64,000 nt of DNA, taken from contig CAVRVD010000013.1 of NCBI GenBank assembly GCA_963724535.1, positions 468,409-532,408 on the forward strand. The letters run 5' to 3'. The notes beneath the pieces were generated by a model. The model saw only the letters and a program-made list of their open reading frames with translations, made no database searches and had not been told where the DNA came from. Position numbers and translations under genes: made by a program. Shown piece after piece: positions 24,384 through 33,115 of the stretch. The stretch comes from JADJPO01 sp963724535 (GTDB lineage: Bacteria; Actinomycetota; Actinomycetes; Actinomycetales; Kineosporiaceae). Position 1 is the stretch's first letter; every line of letters starts with the position of its first letter.

Positions 24384-27300
24384 CGTGCCCTCACGACAAG
24401 GGCCTCGACCAGGACGCCGACCTGCAGCCCACCCGGCAGCTCGGTCCAGGTCCCGACCGTGGACGGTTCCTCGACCCCGGTGACGGTGAGCTCCTCGGCC
24501 AGCGTCTCGCTGCGGATCAGCCCCTCGTGGGTCCGGACGGCGTCCACCACTGCGGCGTCGGCCGAGGCCAGGCGCAGCAGGATCCGGTCACCGACGGCGA
24601 GGTCGGCGGCACGGCGCTCGGCCTGCACCTGCCGGATCAGGTCGCGGGCCAACCCCTCCGCCTCGGCCTGCGGGGTCACCGTGGTGTCCAGAACGACGAA
24701 CCCGCCGTCGGTCAGCACGGCAACCGCAGAACTCGTCCCGGCCGCATCGGCGACCACGGTCTCGACGGTGTACTCACCCTCGAGCAGCGCCACCCCGCCG
24801 CAGACCACGGCGCCGTCGCTCTCCTGCCAGTCGCCGCTCTTGCTGGCTCGGATCACGTCCTGGACCTCCCGGCCCAGGCGCGGGCCGGCGGCCCGGGCGT
24901 TCACGGTGAGCCGCCGGCTGATCCCGACCTCATGTTCGGCGGCGGCGTCCAGGTGCACCAGAGCCACCTCGGCGACGTTCACCTCGTCCGCAACAAGCGC
25001 CGTGAATCGTTGCAGGGCAGCCGGGTCCGGGCTGACCACGGTCAGCTTCGGCAGCGGCAGCCGGACCCGCAGCCCGGCGGCCTTGCGCAGCCCGAGGGCG
25101 GCGGAGGCGACGGCGCGGGCGGAGTCCATGGCAGCGACCAGGTCGGCGTCGGTCGGCAAGGGACAGCTGTCCTCGGCGTCCACCGGCCAGTCGCTCAGAT
25201 GCACGCTGCGACCACCGGTGAGCCCGCGCCAGATCTCCTCGGTGACCAGGGGCAGCAGCGGCGCCGCGAGCCGGGTCAGCACCTCCAAGGCCGTGTAGAG
25301 CGTGTCGAAGGCGTCCCGAGTGTCCGCCGTCGCCCCACCGGTCGCCCAGAACCGCTCCCGGGAGCGCCGCACGTACCAGTTGGTCAACACGTCGAGGTGG
25401 TCGCGCAGGCTCTGGCAGGCGCCGGCGATGTCGTAGGCATCCATCTGTGCGGTCATCGTGGCGGCCAGGTCTGCGGTCTTGGCCAGCAGGTACCGGTCCA
25501 GCACGTCGGCCGAGTCGGCGCGCCACGACGCCTCGTACCCCGTCTGGCCGCACGTGTTCGCGTAGAGGGCGAAGAAGTACCAGACGTTCCACAACGGCAG
25601 CAGCACCTGGCGCACGCCGTCGCGGATGCCGCGGTCGGTGACCATGAGGTTGCCACCACGCAGCACCGGCGAGGACATCAGGAACCACCGCATCGCATCG
25701 GACCCGTCGCGGTCGAAGACCGCTCGCACGTCCGGGTAGTTGCGCAGGCTCTTGCTCATCTTGCGCCCGTCGTCCCCGAGCAGGATCCCGTGGCTGACGC
25801 AGGTGGAGAAGGCCGGCCGGTCGAACAGCGCCGTGGCCAGTACGTGCATGGTGTAGAACCAGCCACGGGTCTGGCCGATGTACTCGACGATGAAGTCACC
25901 CGGGTAGTGGTTCTCGAACCACTCGGTGTTCTCGAAGGGGTAGTGCACCTGGGCGAATGGCATCGAGCCTGACTCGAACCAACAGTCCAGCACCTCCGGG
26001 ACCCGGCGCATCGTGGACCGCTGGCCCGCCGGACGCGGGTCGTCGGGGTTGGGCCGGGTCAGTTCGTCGATCATCGGCCGGTGCAGGTCGGTGACGACCA
26101 CGCCGAAGTCCCGCTCGAGCTCGGCCCGCGAACCGTATACATCGATGCGCGGGTAGGCCGGGTCGTCGCTGACCCAGACCGGGATCGGCGAGCCCCAGTA
26201 GCGACTGCGGCTGATCGACCAGTCCCGGGCGTTCTCCAGCCACTTGCCGAACGAGCCGTCCCTGATGTGCTCAGGCACCCAGTGGATCTGCTGGTTCAGC
26301 TCGACCATCCGGTCCCTGAAGGCGGTGACCTTGACGAACCAGCTCGACACGGCGCGGTAGATCAGCGGGTTGTCGCAGCGCCAGCAGTGCGGGTAGGGGT
26401 GCTCGTAGGTCTCGTGCCGAATCAGCGAGCCGGCCGTCTTGAGGTCGGCGACGATCTGGGGGTTGGCGTCGAAGACCTGCATGCCGGCGTAGTCGCTCAC
26501 CTCGACGGTGAACCGGCCCTGGCCGTCCACCGGGATCACCGGATCGATGTCCGCGGCGTCGGTGGTGACCTTGTCCTCCTCACCGAACGCCGGCGCGATG
26601 TGGACGATCCCGGTGCCCTCGTCGGTGCTCACGTAGTCGGCGGGCAGGACCTGATGCGCGTTGCGTCGACCGGCGAAGTACCCGAACGGCGGGGTGTAGC
26701 TGCTGCCGACCAGGTCGGCTCCGGTGAGGGTCACCACCACCCGGGCGTCGCCGAGCTCGCGGGCGAAGTGGCCGATCCGGGTGGTGGCCAGCAGCACCCG
26801 TCGTCCGGCCATCGGGCTGGTCGCCTCGGGCTCGACGACGGCGTAGTCCAGGTCGGGGTGCACCGCCATGGCAAGGTTGCTCGGCAGGGTCCACGGCGTC
26901 GTCGTCCAGATCAGGGCCTCGGCGCCGGCCGCGGGTCCGCTGGTCAGCGGCAGCGAGACAGTGACCGCCGGATCCTGGCGCTGGCGATAGACGTCGTCCA
27001 TCCGGGTCTCGGTGTTGGACAGCGGGGTCTCGCAGCGCCAGCAGTAGGCGAGCACCCGGAAGCCCTCGTAGACAAGGCCGGAGTCCCATAGGGCCTTGAA
27101 GGCCCACATCACGCTCTCCATGTAGTCCAGGTCGAGCGTCTTGTAGTCGTTGACGAAGTCGACCCACCGGGCCTGGCGGTGGACGTAGTCCTCCCAATCC
27201 TTGGTGTAGGCCAGCACCGAGGAGCGGCAGGCGTCGTTGAAGGTGGCGATGCCCATCTGCTCGATCTCTGCCTTGTGCGAGATGCCGAGCTGCTTCTCCG

Positions 27301-27664
27301 CCTCGACCTCGGCGGGTAGGCCGTGGCAGTCCCAGCCGAAGCGCCGCTCCACCCGCCGGCCGCGCATGGTCTGGTAGCGCGGGACGACGTCCTTGACGTA
27401 GCCGGTGAGCAGGTGGCCGTAGTGCGGCAGGCCGTTGGCGAACGGCGGACCGTCGTAGAAGACGAACTCGTTGCCGCCGCGGGTGCCGTCGGGCGAGTCG
27501 GCGCTGCGCGCCTCGACGCTCGCCTCGAAGGTGTGGTCGTCGTCCCAGTAGCGCTGGGTGCGCTCCTCGATATCCGGCAGCCGCGGGTTGGCCTCAACGG
27601 CCGGGCCGGCGCCGGACGTGCCGACGCCGGAGATCCTTACGGCGGACGCCTTGGGGTAGGTCAC
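24380..27664 (-). CDS. ileS: Isoleucyl-tRNA synthetase
   Basis: Charges tRNA-Ile. 1094 aa, the long eukaryote-like IleS form common in actinobacteria, which as a group tends to tolerate mupirocin (family knowledge, not tested). HIGH signature HYGH at 81-84; KMSKS loop DGRKMSKSLRNYPD; an editing domain with TTTPWTLPSNLAMAVHPDLD; an anticodon-binding domain (LTNWYVRRSRERFW); and a DUF5915-like C-terminal extension. It uses a GTG start at 27664 with GAGGAG 6 bp upstream. The leader carries a T-box. Confidence 0.97.
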   Translation of the reverse strand: MTYPKASAVRISGVGTSGAGPAVEANPRLPDIEERTQRYWDDDHTFEASVEARSADSPDGTRGGNEFVFYDGPPFANGLPHYGHLLTGYVKDVVPRYQTMRGRRVERRFGWDCHGLPAEVEAEKQLGISHKAEIEQMGIATFNDACRSSVLAYTKDWEDYVHRQARWVDFVNDYKTLDLDYMESVMWAFKALWDSGLVYEGFRVLAYCWRCETPLSNTETRMDDVYRQRQDPAVTVSLPLTSGPAAGAEALIWTTTPWTLPSNLAMAVHPDLDYAVVEPEATSPMAGRRVLLATTRIGHFARELGDARVVVTLTGADLVGSSYTPPFGYFAGRRNAHQVLPADYVSTDEGTGIVHIAPAFGEEDKVTTDAADIDPVIPVDGQGRFTVEVSDYAGMQVFDANPQIVADLKTAGSLIRHETYEHPYPHCWRCDNPLIYRAVSSWFVKVTAFRDRMVELNQQIHWVPEHIRDGSFGKWLENARDWSISRSRYWGSPIPVWVSDDPAYPRIDVYGSRAELERDFGVVVTDLHRPMIDELTRPNPDDPRPAGQRSTMRRVPEVLDCWFESGSMPFAQVHYPFENTEWFENHYPGDFIVEYIGQTRGWFYTMHVLATALFDRPAFSTCVSHGILLGDDGRKMSKSLRNYPDVRAVFDRDGSDAMRWFLMSSPVLRGGNLMVTDRGIRDGVRQVLLPLWNVWYFFALYANTCGQTGYEASWRADSADVLDRYLLAKTADLAATMTAQMDAYDIAGACQSLRDHLDVLTNWYVRRSRERFWATGGATADTRDAFDTLYTALEVLTRLAAPLLPLVTEEIWRGLTGGRSVHLSDWPVDAEDSCPLPTDADLVAAMDSARAVASAALGLRKAAGLRVRLPLPKLTVVSPDPAALQRFTALVADEVNVAEVALVHLDAAAEHEVGISRRLTVNARAAGPRLGREVQDVIRASKSGDWQESDGAVVCGGVALLEGEYTVETVVADAAGTSSAVAVLTDGGFVVLDTTVTPQAEAEGLARDLIRQVQAERRAADLAVGDRILLRLASADAAVVDAVRTHEGLIRSETLAEELTVTGVEEPSTVGTWTELPGGLQVGVLVEALVVRAR

Positions 27665-27741
27665 GGTGCTCCTCGGGCCTCGGGTTGCGCGGTGGCTGCC
27701 GCTCGTGCCACGAGGACGATGCTCCGGACGGCCCGGGGCAC

Positions 27742-27921
27742 CGCGGTACCACCTCGCTTGCCGTCCCGGACCGCCTCGTCCGTTGGCACGGACTGCGCGA
27801 CCCGAGGGCGGCCCCTCCTCATCGGCTGTAACGGGCCGGTCCCGTCCGGTTCTACTGAGGTCGACGCCCAGCCGGCGCGGTCCCGTTCTTCCGGAGGCTC
27901 GCCGGTGATGGCCGGGTCGAC
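27742..27921 (-). promoter_or_regulatory. T-box riboswitch in the ileS leader (ultrashort Stem I, AUC specifier)
   Basis: Reading the minus strand, the T-box sequence AGGTGGTACCGCG lies at 27754-27742. Upstream, CCGG-CCAUCA-CCGG (27915-27902) forms a small hairpin whose loop presents AUC, an isoleucine codon (27909-27907). The conserved GAGCCUCCGGAAGAAC block follows. GTCGAC arms at 27916-27921 and 27860-27865 can close the stem. This matches the actinobacterial ileS class, in which uncharged tRNA-Ile frees the ribosome site rather than preventing termination. No clear terminator precedes the GTG. A possible -10 (TAAACT) lies at 27940-27935. Confidence 0.85.
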
Positions 27922-28040
27922 GCCTGTGCGAGCCAGTTTAGCCGCTATCAGTGGCCTGACCGGCACCTCGGCTCCGCCCGAGACGGACCGCGCGCCACGT
28001 CCTCCACGATTTCGCACCGTCGCGCACGTACCCTGACTCG

Positions 28041-28988
28041 GTGGTCCGTGCACACGCTGCGCTGCTGGCAGCCCCGCCTGCGGGTGATGGTGCGACCCGA
28101 TGGCTACATACAGCGATAGTTTTATTGCTTTCTGTAGTCATGCTGCTGGCCCAGGCCGCCACCGCCACGGCCGCCGTCGCCAGCCGACATGATCTCTCGG
28201 TCCAGGTCACACCCACCGTCCAGGTCGCTCCGGGGGGCAGCGGTGCGGTCACGGTGACCTGGCGCAACGCCGGCCCGTCCGCAGCCCCCGGAGTGAGTGT
28301 CACCTATGCCCCGCCGACCGGTGCCCGGCTGGCCGTTGCCCTGCCGGCCGGCTGGAAGCTCGTCGGGAGGGCCGCGGTACGCACCCTCGGGCCGGTGGCA
28401 GTCGGGGCCTCCGGCACGGCCAGGCTGACCGTAACGGTGCCCAAGACCCTCGTGCCGGGTGGCGTGCTGGTCGGCGGCTACGGCCAGGTGGCTGCAGCCG
28501 GCGGCACAGAACGCATCCCCGGCAACAACGAGGCTGCGAGCCGGATCAAGGTCGCGGCCCCCGCCCCCAAGCCGACCCCGAAGCCGACCCCGAAGCCGAC
28601 CGTCACGCCCAAGCCCACCGTCACGCCCAAGCCCACCGTCACGCCCAAGCCCACGCCCCGGACGAGCCCGTCGACACGGCCGGTCACCACGACCACCGCC
28701 CGGCCGGTCTCGGCCCCATCGCCCGCCGCCATGGCGACGCGCTCGGCAGCGAGCCCGGTGGCCAGCACGCACGTCGTCCTGCCCTCGAGCGGCACCGCCG
28801 CGGCGGCAACGGGGGTGATTGAGGTGACCGATACACCTCGAACGGGGACCGGCATCGCCCTCGTCCCGCTGGTCGGCGCCGCGGCCTGCTTCGGGGCCGC
28901 CGGAGCCGGCCTGGTCCTACTCCGGCGACGACGTCTGGACGCCCGCAGCGACGAGGAGGAGCAACGCGGCCTGGACCACAGACCCTGA
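28041..28988 (+). CDS. Secreted, wall-spanning protein with PKPT repeats and C-terminal anchor
   Basis: 315 aa. A signal peptide (about 20-45, TAIVLLLSVVMLLAQAATATA) precedes one Ig-like/DUF11-type beta domain (SVQVTPTVQVAPGGSGAVTV to about 170). A Pro/Lys/Thr stalk with repeats of PKPTVT (about 177-210), a Thr/Ala-rich spacer, a membrane helix and a basic RRRRR stop-transfer follow, the layout of a cell-wall-spanning surface protein. LPSSG lies about 30 residues before the helix and only loosely resembles a sortase signal. The GTG start has TACCCT 6 bp upstream and no ribosome site, so a leaderless mRNA is possible. Confidence 0.8.
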   Translation: MVRAHAALLAAPPAGDGATRWLHTAIVLLLSVVMLLAQAATATAAVASRHDLSVQVTPTVQVAPGGSGAVTVTWRNAGPSAAPGVSVTYAPPTGARLAVALPAGWKLVGRAAVRTLGPVAVGASGTARLTVTVPKTLVPGGVLVGGYGQVAAAGGTERIPGNNEAASRIKVAAPAPKPTPKPTPKPTVTPKPTVTPKPTVTPKPTPRTSPSTRPVTTTTARPVSAPSPAAMATRSAASPVASTHVVLPSSGTAAAATGVIEVTDTPRTGTGIALVPLVGAAACFGAAGAGLVLLRRRRLDARSDEEEQRGLDHRP

Positions 28989-28994
28989 CCTCGG

Positions 28995-31646
28995 TCAGCC
29001 GGTCGGCAGACCCGCCAGGGACATCTCGATCCGGGCCACGTCCGCCACGCCGCGATCGGCCCGGTCCCGGATCGCGGCCACCACGTGCTCGGGCGCCTTG
29101 GCCAGGAACTGCTCGTTGGCCAGCTTGGCGCGAGATGCCTCCAGGTCCCTGCGGGCGGCGGTCAGGTCCCGCTCCAACCGGCGCCGCTCCGCGGCGACGT
29201 CGATCGCGCCACGCAGGTCGAGCGCCACCTGCACCGAGCCCGCGGTCAGCGTCGAGGACGCGGTGAAGTCCTCGCCCGGCTGATCCAGCCCGGCCAGGGC
29301 CCTGACCTCCGCCTCGTGCGTGGCCAGGGACGCCCGCAGGCCGGTGAGCCGCGCCGGCACCCGTCTTCCGGGCGCCAGGCCCTGGTCGGCGCGGAATCGG
29401 CGGACCTCGGTGACCAGCGCCTGCAGGGCGGCGACCTCGGTCTCCGCGGCGGGGTCGAGCCGCTCGGTCGCCGGTTCCGGCCAGGCGGCGACCATGAGCG
29501 AGTCGGTCGTGTCCGGTCGGTCACTGCCGCGGGTGAGCTCGGTCCACAGCGCCTCGGTGACGAACGGGGTGACCGGGTGAAGCAGCCGCAGGACGACGTC
29601 CAGCACCTCGCCGAGCACCCGGCGCGTGCGCTCGGCCTGGGGGCCCTCGGACTTCAGCGGCAGCTTGGACAGCTCCAGGTACCAGTCGCAGACCTCGTCC
29701 CAGACGAAGTGGAACAACGCGTCGCTGAGCTTGGCGAACTGGAAGTCCTCGTAGCCGGCGTCCACCTGGGCGGTGACGGCCGCCAGCCGCGACAGGATCC
29801 ACCGGTCCACCACCGACTGCTCCTCGCCGTCCGGCATCGGCCCGTTCACCGCGGCCCCGTTGAGCAGAGCGAACCGGGTTGCGTTCCACAGCTTGGTGGC
29901 GAAGTTGCGGCTGCCGGCGACCCATTCCTCGCCGATCGGCACGTCGGTGCCCGGGTTGGCACCGCGGGCCAGGGTGAACCGCAGCGCGTCGGCCCCGTAG
30001 GCGTCGATCCACTCCAAGGGGTCCACGGTGTTGCCGCGAGACTTGCTCATCTTGCGGCCGTGCTGGTCGCGCACCAGCCCGGTGAGGGCCACGGTCCGGA
30101 ACGGCTGCACGCCGTCCATCGCGTACAGGCCGAACATCATCATCCGGGCGACCCAGAAGAAGATGATGTCGTAGCCGGTGAGCAGCACGTCCGTCGGGTA
30201 GTAGCGCCGCAGGTCCTCGGTGTCGTCGGGCCAGCCAAGCGTCGAGAACGGCCACAGCGCCGAGGAGAACCAGGTGTCTAGCACGTCCGGGTCCTGGACC
30301 CAGCCGGCGGGCGGCTCCTCGTCCGGACCGAGGCAGACCGGCTCGGCGATCGTGCCCGCCGGCGGGTAGTAGACCGGGATCCGGTGACCCCACCAGAGCT
30401 GGCGCGAAATGCACCAGTCGTGCATGTTGTCGACCCAGTCGAAGTAGCGCGGCTCCATGGTCTTCGGGTGGATGGCGACGCGTCCGTCCCGCACCGCGTC
30501 CCCGGCGGCCCGTGCCAACGGCTCGACCTTGACGAACCACTGCATCGACAGCCGGGGCTCGACGACGGTGTTGCAGCGCTGACAGTGGCCGACCGCATGC
30601 AGGTAGGGTCGCTTCTCGGCGACGATCCGGCCCTCCTCCCGCAGCGCGGCCACCACAGCCGGTCGGGCCTCGAACCGGTCCATGCCCTCGAACGGGCCAG
30701 GCACGGTGACGACGGCACGCTCGTCGAGCATCGTGATCGAGGCCAGGCCGTGTCGGTGACCGATCTCGAAGTCGTTGGGGTCGTGGGCGGGCGTCACCTT
30801 CACCGCCCCGGTGCCGAACTCCGGGTCGACGTGCTCGTCGGCCACGACCGGGATCCGCCGGCCGGTCAGCGGCAGGGCGAGTGTCGTGCCGACCAGATGC
30901 CGGTAGCGCTCATCGTCGGGGTGGACGGCGACAGCGGTGTCGCCGAGCATCGTCTCGGCCCGGGTCGTCGCCACAACCAGGGTGTTCTCGCCGTCCCCGT
31001 AGCGGATGCTGACCAGTTCGCCCTCGTCCTCGCTGTGCTCGACCTCGATGTCCGACAGTGCGGTCTGACAGCGCGGGCACCAGTTGATGATGCGCTCGGC
31101 GCGGTAGATCAGGCCGTCATCGTGCAGGCGCTTGAAGATGGTCTGGACGGCGCGGGACAGCCCGTCGTCCATGGTGAACCGCTCCCTGGTCCAGTCCACG
31201 CCGTCGCCGAGGCGACGCATCTGACCGAGGATCTTGCCGCCGTACTCCGCCTTCCAGGCCCAGACCCTCTCGACGAACGCCTCGCGGCTGTAGTCGTGCT
31301 TGCTCTTGCCCTCGGTCTCGGCGAGCTGGCGCTCGACCACGGTCTGGGTGGCGATGCCGGCGTGGTCCATGCCGGGCAGCCAGAGGGCGTCGAAGCCCTG
31401 CATCCTCCGGCGTCGGGTGAGCGCGTCCATCAGGGTGTGCTGGAAGGCGTGCCCGATGTGCAGGCTGCCGGTCACGTTGGGCGGCGGGATGACGATGCAG
31501 TAGGGCTCGGCCGGCCCGGTGCCGGTCGGGGTGAAGTACCCCTTGGCCTCCCAGCGCTGGTACAGCGCCCCCTCTACCTCGGCCGGGGTGTAGGTCGGCG
31601 GGAGGTCGGTGGCGGAGGGCGTAGGCCCGGGGGCGGTCTCCGGCAT
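28995..31646 (-). CDS. valS: Valyl-tRNA synthetase
   Basis: Charges tRNA-Val. 883 aa, normal length. PPPNVTGSLHIGHAFQHT carries the HIGH signature (63-66) and DQHGRKMSKSRGNTVDP the KMSKS loop. The editing domain contains TTRAETMLGDTAVAVHPDD. The C-terminal coiled-coil arm (ERRRLERDLTAARRDLEASRAKLANEQF) is the tRNA-binding element of ValS. It is convergent with the wall-spanning protein, with a 6-bp gap. No T-box is seen upstream. Confidence 0.97.
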   Translation of the reverse strand: MPETAPGPTPSATDLPPTYTPAEVEGALYQRWEAKGYFTPTGTGPAEPYCIVIPPPNVTGSLHIGHAFQHTLMDALTRRRRMQGFDALWLPGMDHAGIATQTVVERQLAETEGKSKHDYSREAFVERVWAWKAEYGGKILGQMRRLGDGVDWTRERFTMDDGLSRAVQTIFKRLHDDGLIYRAERIINWCPRCQTALSDIEVEHSEDEGELVSIRYGDGENTLVVATTRAETMLGDTAVAVHPDDERYRHLVGTTLALPLTGRRIPVVADEHVDPEFGTGAVKVTPAHDPNDFEIGHRHGLASITMLDERAVVTVPGPFEGMDRFEARPAVVAALREEGRIVAEKRPYLHAVGHCQRCNTVVEPRLSMQWFVKVEPLARAAGDAVRDGRVAIHPKTMEPRYFDWVDNMHDWCISRQLWWGHRIPVYYPPAGTIAEPVCLGPDEEPPAGWVQDPDVLDTWFSSALWPFSTLGWPDDTEDLRRYYPTDVLLTGYDIIFFWVARMMMFGLYAMDGVQPFRTVALTGLVRDQHGRKMSKSRGNTVDPLEWIDAYGADALRFTLARGANPGTDVPIGEEWVAGSRNFATKLWNATRFALLNGAAVNGPMPDGEEQSVVDRWILSRLAAVTAQVDAGYEDFQFAKLSDALFHFVWDEVCDWYLELSKLPLKSEGPQAERTRRVLGEVLDVVLRLLHPVTPFVTEALWTELTRGSDRPDTTDSLMVAAWPEPATERLDPAAETEVAALQALVTEVRRFRADQGLAPGRRVPARLTGLRASLATHEAEVRALAGLDQPGEDFTASSTLTAGSVQVALDLRGAIDVAAERRRLERDLTAARRDLEASRAKLANEQFLAKAPEHVVAAIRDRADRGVADVARIEMSLAGLPTG

Positions 31647-31652
31647 GCGGCC

Positions 31653-31658
31653 ATATTA
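31653..31658 (-). promoter_or_regulatory. Candidate -10 element giving a leaderless valS mRNA
   Basis: TAATAT on the minus strand lies only 6 bp before the valS ATG, and no ribosome binding site lies between. This spacing is what a leaderless transcript starting at the ATG would need. No clear -35 is seen. Confidence 0.4.
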
Positions 31659-32021
31659 CGGATCGTGGGCCTCCTGCATCGTGGCTGCCCGCTAGCCACC
31701 CGCGAGTTGGTGGCATCCGGCGGGCGGTGGAACCGGGACGGGCGTTGGTTTTCGCTTCGAGACCCGCCCATCCACCCCAGGATCGATGCCCTGTTCGCAG
31801 AGGACCGCCTACTACCGGGGGCCTTGGAGGAGGTCCCCCGGCTGGGACCCAACTGCTGACGTATGCCATCCTCAAGCCGAGGCCATCCAGTTCCTCGTAG
31901 TCCCTCGCCTTTGATTCGTTACATCAGTCCGAGGGCTTCGAGGGCTTGGACGCTGGGGTGGTGGCCGCGTTGGAGCAGGTCGGTGGTCAGGTAGGCGAGC
32001 CGCCTTCCGTCATCTCGCCCT

Positions 32022-32371
32022 GCCGACGGCGACCTACGCAGGGCCTCCGTCAAGGCACTGAGGTTCCGGATCTTCGAGGCCCCCAGCCGGATCACCCGAG
32101 GCCAACGCAAGACCTGGCTGCACCTGCCTGCCAACTGGCCCTGGACCCCTGACCTCACTACAGCCTGGCAGACGATCAAGAGCCTGCCGATCCCGATCTG
32201 ACCCCGACCCCGACCCCCGACAACCAGGAACGCAGCCCCCCGGGCAGTGGAACCCGGTGCTACCGACACGAGCGTCGGTCCCCGACCCTGCTCACCGAAC
32301 GGAACCCATGATCAAAAAGCCGGGCCCGCCGACCAAGGAGCCGCCCCTGTCACCCCCGTGAAAGATTCAGG
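32022..32371 (+). pseudogene. IS1380-like transposase C-terminal remnant with element end
   Basis: In one frame (32022-32201) the DNA reads FRIFEAPSRITRGQRKTWLH then LPANWPWTPDLTTAWQTIKS and a stop, resembling the C-terminus of IS1380-family transposases. There is no N-terminal part. The following 170 bp end in CCCGTGAAAGATTCAGG and match the tail of a second remnant at 60405-60726 almost throughout. The element is therefore 5'-truncated. The flanking 31660-32020 has no supported gene; a minus-strand end reading RRLAYLTTDLLQRGHHPSVQ is visible near 31920-31990 and may be another transposase relic. Confidence 0.7.
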
Positions 32372-32476
32372 TTGAAGCAGCCGGAACCGACGCTCATTTA
32401 CACCGGAATCCAGACACAAGCCCGCGAGTCAGTCACTCTTCGCCATTTCCAGCGCTGTTTGTAATCGTGCGCCTGT

Positions 32477-33115
32477 GTGTGTGAGTCTCCAGTCGTGACA
32501 GAGTCGACTCACTCGCTGGCGCCAGCGTCCGCGCCCCGCCTTGCCTCAAGTCTCGACAACAAGTGGGAGATGACGGTTTCGTTGTCCCTGACAGGCGAGA
32601 CGACGGAAGAGCTCTGGTCGCTATATCGCAGAGCCTTCGACTCCTTGCGCACGCGGGCCGCTCAAAGACACATCATGTCCCGTGCGGAGTTCGATGAGCA
32701 GATGAGCGACGAACGGATCGACAAGATCGTCGTCCGCGACCGCACTTACGACCTGCGTCCCGCCTGCCTAAGCCTCATGACCAACCAGCTCGATGCAGTG
32801 TCTTTGGTGTCTGCCGACTTCTATCGCAAGCGCTGGCCCGAACAATACCAAGACGGCCGAGTTTGGTACGTAAGCTTCGTTGCCGTGGCACCGGAGTACC
32901 AGGGCACCGGAGTGATGGCCACTCTAATCGAGCACGTCTGTGACGTTGGGGGGCGGCTGGGGGGTGTGTTCGCCCTTGACATCTGCGACTACAACGAGCG
33001 GTCATTCGGCCTGCCAGCCGAGATCACTAGAGTCGGCCGCCAGTTCAACCCGGGAGTCGAGCAGAAACGTCTCGACGCCCAAGTGTACTGGGCATACGAG
33101 ATCCCTGCGATGTAG
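32477..33115 (+). CDS. GNAT-like acetyltransferase domain protein
   Basis: 212 aa. The segment VSFVAVAPEYQGTGVMATLIEHV (around 133-155) matches the acetyl-CoA-binding motif A of GNAT enzymes (Q/R-x-x-G-x-G/A). A preceding hydrophobic strand and a C-terminal YWAYEIP complete a plausible fold. The substrate is unknown. GC content is lower than in neighbouring core genes, and it lies next to the IS1380 remnant, so it may have been acquired. The start is uncertain (GTG at 32477 or 32495) and no strong ribosome site is seen. Its 3' end overlaps the convergent GGDEF-EAL gene by 71 bp. Confidence 0.65.
   Translation: MCESPVVTESTHSLAPASAPRLASSLDNKWEMTVSLSLTGETTEELWSLYRRAFDSLRTRAAQRHIMSRAEFDEQMSDERIDKIVVRDRTYDLRPACLSLMTNQLDAVSLVSADFYRKRWPEQYQDGRVWYVSFVAVAPEYQGTGVMATLIEHVCDVGGRLGGVFALDICDYNERSFGLPAEITRVGRQFNPGVEQKRLDAQVYWAYEIPAM

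Noticed and set aside
27661..28053. 130-residue minus-strand frame upstream of ileS
   Set aside because: It covers the T-box leader, has no family similarity, and the RNA elements explain the conservation.
28761..28800. LPSSG as a sortase signal in the wall-spanning protein
   Set aside because: It lacks the Thr of LPXTG and lies too far (about 30 residues) from the membrane helix.
31722..31740. T-box-like GGTGGAACCGG on the plus strand
   Set aside because: It lacks the terminal GCG of the motif, has no Stem I, and no synthetase follows on that strand.
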